From an uncultured Collinsella sp. (GTDB taxonomy: Bacteria > Actinomycetota > Coriobacteriia > Coriobacteriales > Coriobacteriaceae): a stretch of DNA of 9,671 nt. A program made the translations under genes and the position numbers. The stretch lies in the NCBI GenBank assembly GCA_902470095.1, contig CABRFG010000071.1, positions 1 through 9,671 of the forward strand, read 5' to 3'. This document shows, one piece after another, positions 1 to 6,067 of this stretch (position 1 is its first letter; every line of letters starts with the position of its first letter). The notes below the pieces were generated by a model. It did no database searches and was not told the origin of the DNA. It saw only the letters and a program-made list of their open reading frames with translations.

Positions 1-306
1 AGAGGGGCGATGCCCCGCTGGCCTAGCCTGGAAGAAAAACGGAATAGACGGACCGACCGTCCGGCTGAGTCTGGGAAGAGGTGCCGGGCGGCGGGCGGAG
101 CAGGGCCACCGGACCCATCGAAACACATCTCCACCGTTCCTTCAACTGGGAAAATGCCGCCCCCGGGTCCCGGATGGGGCCTCGGGGGCGTTCGGCTAAC
201 TGCGGGAGCGTGCCGTCAGCTCAATGTGTTCGGCTGAGATCGGAAATCAACCAATGGGTGCATCTCCATACGCCTCTACAAAAACCTGTACCTTTTTGCA
301 CAACAA
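1..306. other. Gene-free GC-rich intergenic stretch at the window edge
   Basis: No reading frame here has a convincing start site, family resemblance or codon pattern. The short open frames in it are arginine-, proline- and glycine-rich, as expected from GC-rich non-coding DNA. It contains several short perfect stems: GGGGC/GCCCC at 4-16, CGGAC/GTCCG at 49-63 and a long GC hairpin at 158-190. Three loosely similar CGGCT-starting stretches lie near 63-79, 193-209 and 231-247. I looked for signatures of RNase P RNA, tmRNA, SRP RNA, tRNA and the TPP and T-box riboswitches and found none. It is either an untranslated edge of a neighbouring unit or an unidentified structured RNA. Confidence 0.5.
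118..233 (+). ncRNA. Candidate structured RNA with nested helices (unidentified)
   Basis: Read on the plus strand, AACACAT (122-128) pairs with ATGTGTT (224-230), with further pairs outside a single bulged A. Inside this, 135-141 pairs with 204-210, with G-U pairs. The centre, 158-171 with 176-190, makes a 14-bp GC helix with one bulged U at 182 and the tetraloop GGAT. A plus-strand terminator (305-335) follows about 75 bases downstream. What is seen is the complementarity; a functional RNA is inference. GC-rich DNA forms helices easily by chance, the family is not recognised, and the strand is chosen only because G-U pairs fit better on it. Confidence 0.25.
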
Positions 307-335
307 AAAAGCCGCTCTAACCAGCGGCTTTTCTT
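305..335. terminator. Bidirectional intrinsic terminator
   Basis: The perfect stem AAAAGCCGCT (307-316) / AGCGGCTTTT (323-332) has a 6-base loop. On the plus strand it runs into TTTTCTTCT, and on the minus strand into TTTTTTGTTG, so it can stop transcripts from both sides. On the minus strand it is a second, back-up terminator after thrS. On the plus strand it would end any transcript from bases 1-300. Confidence 0.75.
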
Positions 336-346
336 CTATAGACAAC

Positions 347-381
347 AAAAAAGGCGACCGCCCGCGAGGACGATCGCCTTT
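347..381 (-). terminator. Intrinsic terminator of thrS
   Basis: On the minus strand, AAAGGCGATCG pairs with CGGTCGCCTTT (371-381 with 350-360) through 11 pairs including one G-U. It is followed by six T residues (347-352). The odd pair is a G-U only on the minus strand and a C-A mismatch on the plus strand, which fixes the orientation. It lies 23 bases after the thrS stop codon. Confidence 0.85.
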
Positions 382-403
382 GTTAATTCTTGTATTGTTT
401 GTG

Positions 404-2167
404 CTAGGCGCGAGTCTTGATCTCCTCGAGCACCTTGGCCACAAACTCGTCAACGCTCATCTGAACGGTCTCGTTGGAACGATCGCGGACGGAGATGTTG
501 CCGGCCTCGACCTCCTTCTCGCCCAGGATGAGCATGTAGGGCACGCGGTCGATGCTGCGGGCCTCACGGATCTTGTAGCCGATCTTTTCATCACGGTCGT
601 CGCAGACCACGCGAATGCCGGCCTCCTCCAGCTTGGCGCACACCTCGTGGGCGTAGTCGCGGCTCTTCTCGGAAACCGGAAGCGCCTTGACCTGCACGGG
701 AGCCAGCCAGGTGGGGAACTTGCCCGCAAAGTGCTCAATCAGAATGCCGATGAAGCGCTCGATGGAGCCAAAGCACACGCGATGCAGCATGATGGGACGC
801 TTCTTGGTGCCGTCGGCGTCCACGTACTCCAGGTCAAAGTTGAGCGGCATCTGGAAGTCGAGCTGGACGGTGCCGCACTGCCAGGTACGGCCGAGCGAGT
901 CCTCCAGGTGGAAGTCGATCTTAGGGCCGTAGAAGGCGCCGTCGCCCTCGTTGACCTCGTAGTCCATGCCCAGCTTCTCCAGAGCGGTGCGCAGGCCCTC
1001 CTCGGCGCGAGCCCAGTCCTCGTCAGAACCCATGGAGTCCTCCGGGCGGGTGGAAAGCTCAACGTGGTACTTAAAGCCAAACTTTTGGTACACGGAGTCG
1101 ATGAGGTTGACCACGCCCACAATCTCGTCGGTCAGCTGGTCGGGACGAACAAACAGGTGGGCGTCGTCCTGGTTAAAGCAGCGCACGCGGAACAGGCCGT
1201 GGAGGGCGCCGCGCAGCTCGTGGCGGTGCACCAGGCCAATCTCGCCGGCGCGGATGGGCAGCTCGCGATAGGAGTGCGGCTTGGAGGCGTACACCAGCAC
1301 GCCACCCGGGCAGTTCATGGGCTTAATGCAGTACTCTTCGTCGTCGATGAGGGTGGAGTACATGTTGTCCTTGTAGTGGTCCCAGTGACCCGAGGTCTTC
1401 CACAGCTGCTTGTTCATGATGAGCGGCGTGGAGATCTCCACGTAGCCGGCCTTGTGGTGAATCTCGCGCCAGTAGTCCAGCAGCGTGTTCTTAAGGATCA
1501 TGCCGTTGGGCAGGAAGAACGGGAAGCCGGGGGCCTCGTCGCGCATCATAAAGAGGTCCATCTCGCGGCCGATCTTGCGGTGGTCGCGCTTCTTGGCCTC
1601 CTCCAGCATGTGCATATGCTCGTCGAGCTCTTCCTTGGTGGCAAAGGCGACGCCGTTGATGCGGGTGAGCATCTTGTTGTCCTTGTCGCCCTTCCAGTAA
1701 GCGCCCGAGACGCCGGTGAGCTTAAAGGCCTTCAGAGCCTTGGTGTAGCAGATGTGGGGGCCGACGCACATGTCGATGTAGTCCCCCTGCTGGTAGAAGG
1801 TGATGCGGGCGTCGTCGTCCAGGTCGCCGATGTGCTCGACCTTGTACTTCTCGCCGCGCTCCTCCATAAGGGCGATGGCCTCGGCGCGGGGCTTCTCGTA
1901 CACGGTGAACTTGAGGTTCTCCTTGACGATCTTCTTCATCTCGGCCTCGATCGCGGGGAAGTCGTCCTCGCTGATCTTGACGCCCTCGGGCAGGTCGACG
2001 TCGTAGTAGAAGCCGTTGTCGGTCGCGGGGCCGTAGGCAAAGTCGGCCTCGGGATAGAGGCGCTTGATGGCCTGCGCCATGATGTGCGCGGCGGAGTGGC
2101 GGATGACGTGTGTGACCTCGTCCTGCGGGAGCTCGGCCACCGAACCGTCATTGTAAAGTGCCTTCAT
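404..2167 (-). CDS. thrS: Threonine--tRNA ligase, TGS-less form
   Basis: Class II aminoacyl-tRNA synthetase that charges tRNA-Thr with threonine in the cytoplasm; 587 residues. The editing domain (about 20-200) has the two metal-site-like pairs H24/H28 (HSAAH) and C134/H138 (CVGPH). The catalytic core (about 205-485) has the zinc ligands C286 (MNCPG), H337 (QDDAH) and H462 (LHR), the motif 2 RHE at 315-317, and the motif 3 arginine R471 (GSIERF). The anticodon-binding domain spans about 488-587. E. coli ThrRS has 642 residues. The difference is at the N-terminus, where the usual TGS domain of about 60 residues is absent. Residues 1-14 (KALYNDGSVAEL) look like the first strand of a TGS domain and then run straight into the editing domain. 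The ATG at 2167 has GGAG 11 bases upstream and its own promoter, so a longer protein from this locus is unlikely. Confidence 0.97.
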   Translation of the reverse strand: MKALYNDGSVAELPQDEVTHVIRHSAAHIMAQAIKRLYPEADFAYGPATDNGFYYDVDLPEGVKISEDDFPAIEAEMKKIVKENLKFTVYEKPRAEAIALMEERGEKYKVEHIGDLDDDARITFYQQGDYIDMCVGPHICYTKALKAFKLTGVSGAYWKGDKDNKMLTRINGVAFATKEELDEHMHMLEEAKKRDHRKIGREMDLFMMRDEAPGFPFFLPNGMILKNTLLDYWREIHHKAGYVEISTPLIMNKQLWKTSGHWDHYKDNMYSTLIDDEEYCIKPMNCPGGVLVYASKPHSYRELPIRAGEIGLVHRHELRGALHGLFRVRCFNQDDAHLFVRPDQLTDEIVGVVNLIDSVYQKFGFKYHVELSTRPEDSMGSDEDWARAEEGLRTALEKLGMDYEVNEGDGAFYGPKIDFHLEDSLGRTWQCGTVQLDFQMPLNFDLEYVDADGTKKRPIMLHRVCFGSIERFIGILIEHFAGKFPTWLAPVQVKALPVSEKSRDYAHEVCAKLEEAGIRVVCDDRDEKIGYKIREARSIDRVPYMLILGEKEVEAGNISVRDRSNETVQMSVDEFVAKVLEEIKTRA

Positions 2168-2194
2168 GGGTATGTTTTCTCCTCTCGGATGCCT

Positions 2195-2236
2195 GATGCA
2201 AGTGTGTGCGATGCGCTAGGCGTTTTAACTTGCATC
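2195..2236 (-). promoter_or_regulatory. Inverted repeat in the thrS leader
   Basis: The perfect 9-bp arms GATGCAAGT (2195-2203) and ACTTGCATC (2228-2236) are 24 bases apart. The distal arm abuts the -10 box (2237-2242) and covers the expected transcription start near 2230. The other arm lies just before the Shine-Dalgarno sequence. It could be a two-half-site operator or, if transcription starts early enough, a hairpin in the leader. GATGC recurs twice more between the arms or beside them (2188, 2210). A regulatory role is inferred. Confidence 0.4.
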
Positions 2237-2264
2237 ATTATAGGCAGGTTGCCTTGGTATACAA
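2237..2264 (-). promoter_or_regulatory. thrS promoter
   Basis: On the minus strand, TTGTAT (2264-2259) and a perfect TATAAT (2242-2237) are separated by 16 bases. The predicted start near 2230 gives a leader of about 60 bases before the ATG at 2167. This is too short for a T-box, so tRNA-sensing control of that type is not seen. Confidence 0.7.
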
Positions 2265-2265
2265 G

Positions 2266-2296
2266 CGCCCGCCGCACCTTAATGGCACGGCGGGCG
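2266..2296 (-). terminator. Terminator hairpin after the zinc-ribbon gene
   Basis: A 13-bp stem (2266-2278 with 2284-2296) has a 5-base loop. Its two odd pairs are G-U on the minus strand but mismatches on the plus strand, so it belongs to the minus-strand transcript ending after 2396. The following T-tract is poor (CTTGTAT), and that stretch doubles as the -35 region of thrS, so terminator and promoter are packed back to back. Between the stop codon and this hairpin I see only one further small stem (CACGGG/CCCGTG). Confidence 0.6.
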
Positions 2297-2395
2297 ATTT
2301 TCTACGCATGCTTCATCGTGTGGGGCGGGGTGCGCGTGTGGCTCGCACGGGACGCGCGGCGCCCGTGGCTTGCGGCCAGCCCGGCGATGGATGCG

Positions 2396-2827
2396 TTACT
2401 GGATGCGAGTTCGGCAGTAGGGGCAGACCTTCCAGTGCGCATCGAGCGGGCGATGGCAGCTGGGACATACGTTGCGAACCTGGGTATCGCACACCGGGCA
2501 GACGACGAAGTCCTTCTCGATGGGCGCGCCGCACTGCGGGCAGGTGCCGTACTGGGCAAGCTGGCGCTCGCGCAGGGCCATGTCCAGCTCCTGCTCCTCG
2601 CGGTCGGACGCGTAGGAGTGCGGACGCAGGACCAGGTAGGCGATGAGGCCTACAAACGGGATGAGGGCGATGATGCCCCATGCCACGTAGGCGCTGGCGC
2701 CGCGGCGGCGAGCGTCGATAAACACATAGACGACCGACAGCACATACAGGGCGATGATAAAGCCAACGAAGGCATAGACGACGCCCATAAGCTGCGGCGA
2801 CATGAGCTCGGAGATGTACTTGGACAT
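2396..2827 (-). CDS. Small membrane protein with C-terminal double zinc ribbon
   Basis: A 143-residue protein with two predicted membrane segments (about 12-36 and 48-68). Between them is a short loop, FIDARRRGAS, that resembles the PLDc_N two-helix module. A charged linker (70-92) follows. The C-terminal cytoplasmic part has eight cysteines in four CxxC pairs: 96/99, 110/113, 121/124 and 135/138. This is the layout of a double zinc ribbon (DZR), expected to bind two zinc ions. I chose ATG 2827 because GAAAGG lies 8 bases upstream. An in-frame ATG at 2872 has no good ribosome site and would place charged residues before the first helix. The function is unknown; such proteins are usually thought to mediate protein or nucleic-acid contacts at the membrane. 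It sits upstream of thrS but is separated from it by a terminator and a promoter, so the two are probably independent units. Confidence 0.85.
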   Translation of the reverse strand: MSKYISELMSPQLMGVVYAFVGFIIALYVLSVVYVFIDARRRGASAYVAWGIIALIPFVGLIAYLVLRPHSYASDREEQELDMALRERQLAQYGTCPQCGAPIEKDFVVCPVCDTQVRNVCPSCHRPLDAHWKVCPYCRTRIQ

Positions 2828-2880
2828 TACGGGTACCTTTCGGAATATTAACAGTTCGGTCAAGTTTACCACGGGGTTTG

Positions 2881-2886
2881 TTTATA
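2881..2886 (-). promoter_or_regulatory. Possible -10 box for the zinc-ribbon gene
   Basis: The minus strand reads TATAAA here, about 54 bases upstream of the ATG at 2827 and in an A/T-rich island within GC-rich DNA. No good -35 hexamer is found at the right distance, so the call is weak. Confidence 0.25.
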
Positions 2887-2925
2887 TGGGACCACGGCTA
2901 GGGGCGGGGCTGGCGCGGACACAAA

Positions 2926-2983
2926 CATCTCAATCTGTAACAGGTGGGAGCGGAATTCGGTCCTACCTGTTACAGAACGAGAC
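2926..2983. repeat. Intergenic hairpin repeat, unit A
   Basis: The inverted repeat has a core stem of 15 pairs (2935-2949 with 2961-2975, one G-T) around an 11-base loop, and a four-pair outer stem (TCTC/GAGA) beyond a small internal loop. Its arms read ATCTC..CTGTAACAGG and CCTGTTACAG..CGAGAC. It is clearly related to unit B at 3008-3064, and AAAC flanks both sides of both units. No T-tract follows on either strand, so it is not a standard terminator. Confidence 0.8.
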
Positions 2984-3007
2984 AAACGGAGGGGCCGCCT
3001 GGCAAAC

Positions 3008-3064
3008 GTCTCGATCTGTAACAACTGGGACCAAATTTCCCCTCTTACCGTTACAGATCGAGAC
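3008..3064. repeat. Intergenic hairpin repeat, unit B
   Basis: The perfect 15-bp inverted repeat GTCTCGATCTGTAAC (3008-3022) / GTTACAGATCGAGAC (3050-3064) encloses 27 bases that contain a smaller GGGA/TCCC stem. It is a diverged sister of unit A, 24 bases away, in the same arrangement. The arms are better conserved between units than the loops, which suggests selection on the paired sequence. Confidence 0.82.
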
Positions 3065-3083
3065 AAACCTCTGACACCAGGGG

Positions 3084-3129
3084 CGGCAGACGAGGTCGCC
3101 GATGGTCCTGTGTCTCCCCTCGTCTGCCG
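3084..3129. repeat. 12-bp inverted repeat
   Basis: CGGCAGACGAGG (3084-3095) and its exact complement CCTCGTCTGCCG (3118-3129) lie 22 bases apart. The sequence is unrelated to units A and B. It lies about 100 bases upstream of the oxidoreductase operon. It has no T-tract, so it is more likely an operator pair or leader hairpin than a terminator. Confidence 0.55.
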
Positions 3130-3193
3130 TTGGCGGGTGTTGCGGGGCTGTTCGCCGCATTGCCGCCGCACTGGGGGCGTACAGACCGTAGGA

Positions 3194-3216
3194 TGGTTTT
3201 ATTGACGGCCTGTCAA
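3194..3216 (+). promoter_or_regulatory. Possible extended -10 promoter with overlapping palindromic operator
   Basis: TGG followed by TTTTAT (3197-3202) resembles an extended -10 element, but no -35 box is seen. The perfect palindrome TTGAC-N5-GTCAA (3202-3216) starts at its last base and covers the predicted transcription start. It ends 8 bases before the Shine-Dalgarno sequence (GGGAGG, 3224-3229). A repressor bound there would block the operon. TTGACG is not usable as a -35 box, because the -10 position would be the ribosome site. Confidence 0.3.
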
Positions 3217-3233
3217 CTTGTCTGGGAGGCACT

Positions 3234-4688
3234 GTGGCAGAAACGTTTGATATCGCGATTGTGGGCGCGGGCATTACCGGGTGCGCCATCGCGCGGCAGC
3301 TCGCGAGGTTTGACCTTTCCATTTGCGTGGTCGAGGCGGCTAACGATATTGCGCTGGGCGCGTCGAAGGCTAACGGCGGCCTGGTGCATGCCGGCTACGA
3401 TCCGACACCGGGCACGGTTAAGGCGCAGGTCAACGCCCGTGGCTGCGAGTTGTACGGTACGTGGGCGCAGGAGCTGGACTTTCTGTTCTGCCGCACCGGG
3501 TCGATGGTGCTGGGGTTTAACGACGAGGACCGCGCACACCTGGAGAAGCTGCGCCAGAATGGCCTGGCGAACGGCGTTCCCCAGCTGGCGATCATTGGCC
3601 CCGAGCGCATCCACGAGCTGGAACCGCGCGCAAGCGCCCAGGCCGCGTGCGCGCTATGGTGCCCTTCGACCGGTTACGTTGACCCGTTTGAGGTTGCCAT
3701 CGCCGCGCTGGAGAACGCCGTGGACAACGAGGTGAGGTTCATGCGGTCCACGCCGGTGGAAGCGATTGAAGTCGCGGGCTCGGGCGACGACGCGCGCTTT
3801 ACGCTGGCGACGCCCGTCGGCGATGTGCGCTGCCGCTACCTGATCAATGCCGCGGGCAACGGCGCCGCGGACATCTCGCATATGGCGGGCGCCGAGGAGT
3901 TCCAGATGGTCTGGCGTCAGGGCAACATCGTGGTGCTGGACAAGGAGCCGCGCACGCTCATGCCGCTCTACCCCGTGCCGACGCCGGTGTCGAAAGGCGT
4001 TATCGTGACGGGCACCGTGCATGGCAACACCGTGATCACCGCCACGGCTGCCGTGCGCGAGCCGGGCGACACGCAGACCTATGCGAGCGATGTGAACGCG
4101 CTGCTGACCGGCGCGCGCAAACTGGTGCCCGATCTGGACACGCGCCACGTGGTGCGCGCATTTGCCGGCGGGCGCCCGGTCATTCAGGGAACGAACGACT
4201 TCTTTATTGGACAGTCGGCCGTGGTGCCAGGGCTGTTCCAGGCAGCGGGCATTCAGTCGCCGGGCGTGGCAAGCGCGCCGGCAATTGCCGAGCGCATGGA
4301 GCTTGTGATGCGCGAGACGGGCGTGGAGCTGCACGAGCGGGCGGACTGGAACCCAATTCGCCGCGCGCCGGACGACTTTGGCCGCGCGCCGCTTACGCGC
4401 AAAGAAGAGCTCATCGAGTCCGACCCTGCATGGGGGCAGATCGTCTGCCGCTGCGAGACGGTGCCCGAGGCCGAGATTGTGGCCGCGATTCGGCGCCAGC
4501 CGGGCGCAGTTTCGGTCGAGGGCGTCAAGCGACGCTGCCGCGCCGGCATGGGTCGGTGCCAAAGCGGCTTTTGCCAGAGCCGCGTGGTTGCGATCCTGGC
4601 GCGCGAGCTGGGCTGCGACCCCAGCGAGGTGCTGCTGGAAGATGCCGGATCTTGGTTGGTTGAGGGGCCGCTGAAGGGGGTGCGCTAG
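3234..4688 (+). CDS. GlpA-like FAD-dependent dehydrogenase with C-terminal [2Fe-2S] BFD domain
   Basis: A 484-residue flavoprotein related to GlpA, the FAD subunit of anaerobic glycerol-3-phosphate dehydrogenase, and to the DAO superfamily. The N-terminal FAD-binding Rossmann motif is GAGITG (11-16). The substrate domain ends near residue 370, with the typical second FAD contact region around 334-348 (LFQAAGIQSPG). The C-terminal BFD-type iron-sulfur domain (about 400-465) has C405 and C407 (CRC), then C442 and C447 (GMGRCQSGFC) as likely ligands, plus an extra C435. E. coli GlpA has 542 residues. The start is a GTG with GGGAGG 4 bases upstream. It is the first gene of a three-gene operon; the next start is 1 base after its stop. 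The probable reaction is oxidation of sn-glycerol 3-phosphate to dihydroxyacetone phosphate, passing electrons to its partners. Another 2-hydroxyacid or amino-acid-like substrate cannot be excluded, since no glycerol kinase or facilitator gene lies in the window. Confidence 0.88.
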   Translation: MAETFDIAIVGAGITGCAIARQLARFDLSICVVEAANDIALGASKANGGLVHAGYDPTPGTVKAQVNARGCELYGTWAQELDFLFCRTGSMVLGFNDEDRAHLEKLRQNGLANGVPQLAIIGPERIHELEPRASAQAACALWCPSTGYVDPFEVAIAALENAVDNEVRFMRSTPVEAIEVAGSGDDARFTLATPVGDVRCRYLINAAGNGAADISHMAGAEEFQMVWRQGNIVVLDKEPRTLMPLYPVPTPVSKGVIVTGTVHGNTVITATAAVREPGDTQTYASDVNALLTGARKLVPDLDTRHVVRAFAGGRPVIQGTNDFFIGQSAVVPGLFQAAGIQSPGVASAPAIAERMELVMRETGVELHERADWNPIRRAPDDFGRAPLTRKEELIESDPAWGQIVCRCETVPEAEIVAAIRRQPGAVSVEGVKRRCRAGMGRCQSGFCQSRVVAILARELGCDPSEVLLEDAGSWLVEGPLKGVR

Positions 4689-4689
4689 A

Positions 4690-6063
4690 ATGGCGGAATT
4701 CAAATCGAGCGCGATTGATTGCAACGTCGTCGAAGCCGTTCAAACGCAAGCCTTCGACGTGGTCGTTATCGGCGGCGGACCTGCCGGCATGGCGGCCGCG
4801 CTGGCCGCTCATAAGGCCGGAGCGCGCGTGGCCATCGTGGAGCGCGAGCAGCACCTGGGCGGAATCCTCCGCCAGTGCATCCACCCCGGCTTTGGCCTAT
4901 CGCACTTTAAGCAGGAGCTCACCGGCCCCGAGTACGCACAGCGCTTTATCGACCAGGTGCGCGCGACCGACATTGCGCTGTTCCTGGACAGCATGGTGAT
5001 TGGGATTGATTCGGGCGAGGACACGGGCGCGTCGAGCGTGGACGAAGGTGCGGGAACCGCCGCAGTCCATACCGTCACGCTTATGAATCCCTCCGGTATG
5101 CTGCAGCTCACCGGGCGCGCGGTCGTCCTTGCCATGGGTTGCCGCGAGCGCACGCGCAGCGAGATCAAGATCCCCGGCAGCCGACCCGCCGGCGTGTTTA
5201 CGGCGGGTCTGGCGCAGCGATACATCAATATCGAGAACCTCAAACCCGGCTCGCGCGCCGTCATTTTGGGTTCGGGCGATATCGGGCTCATCATGGCACG
5301 TCGCTGCACGCTCGAGGGGATTTCGGTCGAGGGCGTGTACGAGCTCATGCCGTACGCCAACGGTCTGCGCCGCAACGTCAAGAACTGCCTGGAGGACTTT
5401 GGAATTCCGCTGCACCTGTCCACCACCGTGACGCGTGTGATCGGGCACGATCGCGTGGAAGCCGTCGAGGTGAGTCAGGTCGACGAGCGCCTGGCGCCCA
5501 TTCCGGGGACCGAGCGCGTTGTTCCGTGTGACACACTGCTGCTTTCGGTGGGCTTGATTCCCGAAAACGAGCTTTCGGTTGCCGCGGGCGTAGAGCTTGA
5601 CCCGCGCACGCGCGGCGCCGTGGTGGATCAGAGCCTGCAGACGGGCGTGCCGGGCATCTTTGCCTGTGGCAACGTGCTGCACGTACACGACCTGGCCGAC
5701 AACGTAACAACCGAATCCGAGAGGGCTGGCGCAGCTGCGGCGGCGTACGCGCTGGGGACCGACGCGGGCACCGTTCCGAACTGCGAGCTCACCGTCTCCC
5801 CTGCCGGCATCGCGGGCTACGCGCTGCCGGGACGCATTACGGCTGTGGCGCTCACCAAGCTCAACTTCCGCGTACGCCGACCCGTCGACGCCGCCCGCGT
5901 GAGGATCTTGACCGACGGCGTGGAACTGTTCGCCGGCAAGGTCCGCGCGTTTAAACCGAGCGTAATGGAAAGCTTCCCGCTGCCGGCAAAGGTCATCAAA
6001 CAAGTGCTCGACCTGGGTGCCAGCGAGATTATCCTATCTGTCGATCCCGTTGAGGAGGCGTAA
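4690..6063 (+). CDS. Pyridine-nucleotide/FAD-dependent oxidoreductase, partner of the GlpA-like protein
   Basis: A 457-residue two-dinucleotide-binding flavoprotein. The FAD site is GGGPAG (28-33), followed by GGILRQCIHPGFGL (57-70), a signature of this operon partner family. A second Rossmann motif, GSGDIG (194-199), is for NAD(P)H. The FAD-closing segment FACGNVLHVHDLADN runs about 324-338. Residues 105-126 are an acidic, low-complexity insertion. The start ATG follows the upstream stop by one base, with a G-rich ribosome site inside the previous gene, so translation is probably coupled. By family knowledge this type accompanies a GlpA-like subunit and a DUF1667 protein and likely links the dehydrogenase flavin to a pyridine nucleotide or another electron acceptor. 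It is not the GlpB of E. coli. The electron acceptor cannot be read from the sequence. Confidence 0.85.
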   Translation: MAEFKSSAIDCNVVEAVQTQAFDVVVIGGGPAGMAAALAAHKAGARVAIVEREQHLGGILRQCIHPGFGLSHFKQELTGPEYAQRFIDQVRATDIALFLDSMVIGIDSGEDTGASSVDEGAGTAAVHTVTLMNPSGMLQLTGRAVVLAMGCRERTRSEIKIPGSRPAGVFTAGLAQRYINIENLKPGSRAVILGSGDIGLIMARRCTLEGISVEGVYELMPYANGLRRNVKNCLEDFGIPLHLSTTVTRVIGHDRVEAVEVSQVDERLAPIPGTERVVPCDTLLLSVGLIPENELSVAAGVELDPRTRGAVVDQSLQTGVPGIFACGNVLHVHDLADNVTTESERAGAAAAAYALGTDAGTVPNCELTVSPAGIAGYALPGRITAVALTKLNFRVRRPVDAARVRILTDGVELFAGKVRAFKPSVMESFPLPAKVIKQVLDLGASEIILSVDPVEEA

Positions 6064-6067
6064 GGCC

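Noticed and set aside
1..300. RNase P RNA, tmRNA, TPP or T-box riboswitch
   Set aside because: CTGGCCTAG and GGCTGAGAT superficially resemble parts of RNase P and TPP RNAs, but the diagnostic conserved blocks of these families are absent.
224..2851. An 875-codon open frame on the plus strand across thrS and the zinc-ribbon gene
   Set aside because: It is the antisense shadow of thrS. The product is a low-complexity V/L/D/H-rich chain with no family, while the minus strand encodes an unmistakable ThrRS with all catalytic residues.
2926..3064. A short CRISPR array
   Set aside because: There are only two units, each internally palindromic over most of its length, with divergent loops and no regular direct-repeat/spacer pattern or cas genes.
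3654..4724. Long minus-strand open frames opposite the GlpA-like gene and its neighbour (also 4897-6003)
   Set aside because: They are H/A/R-rich shadows caused by high third-position GC in the real genes.
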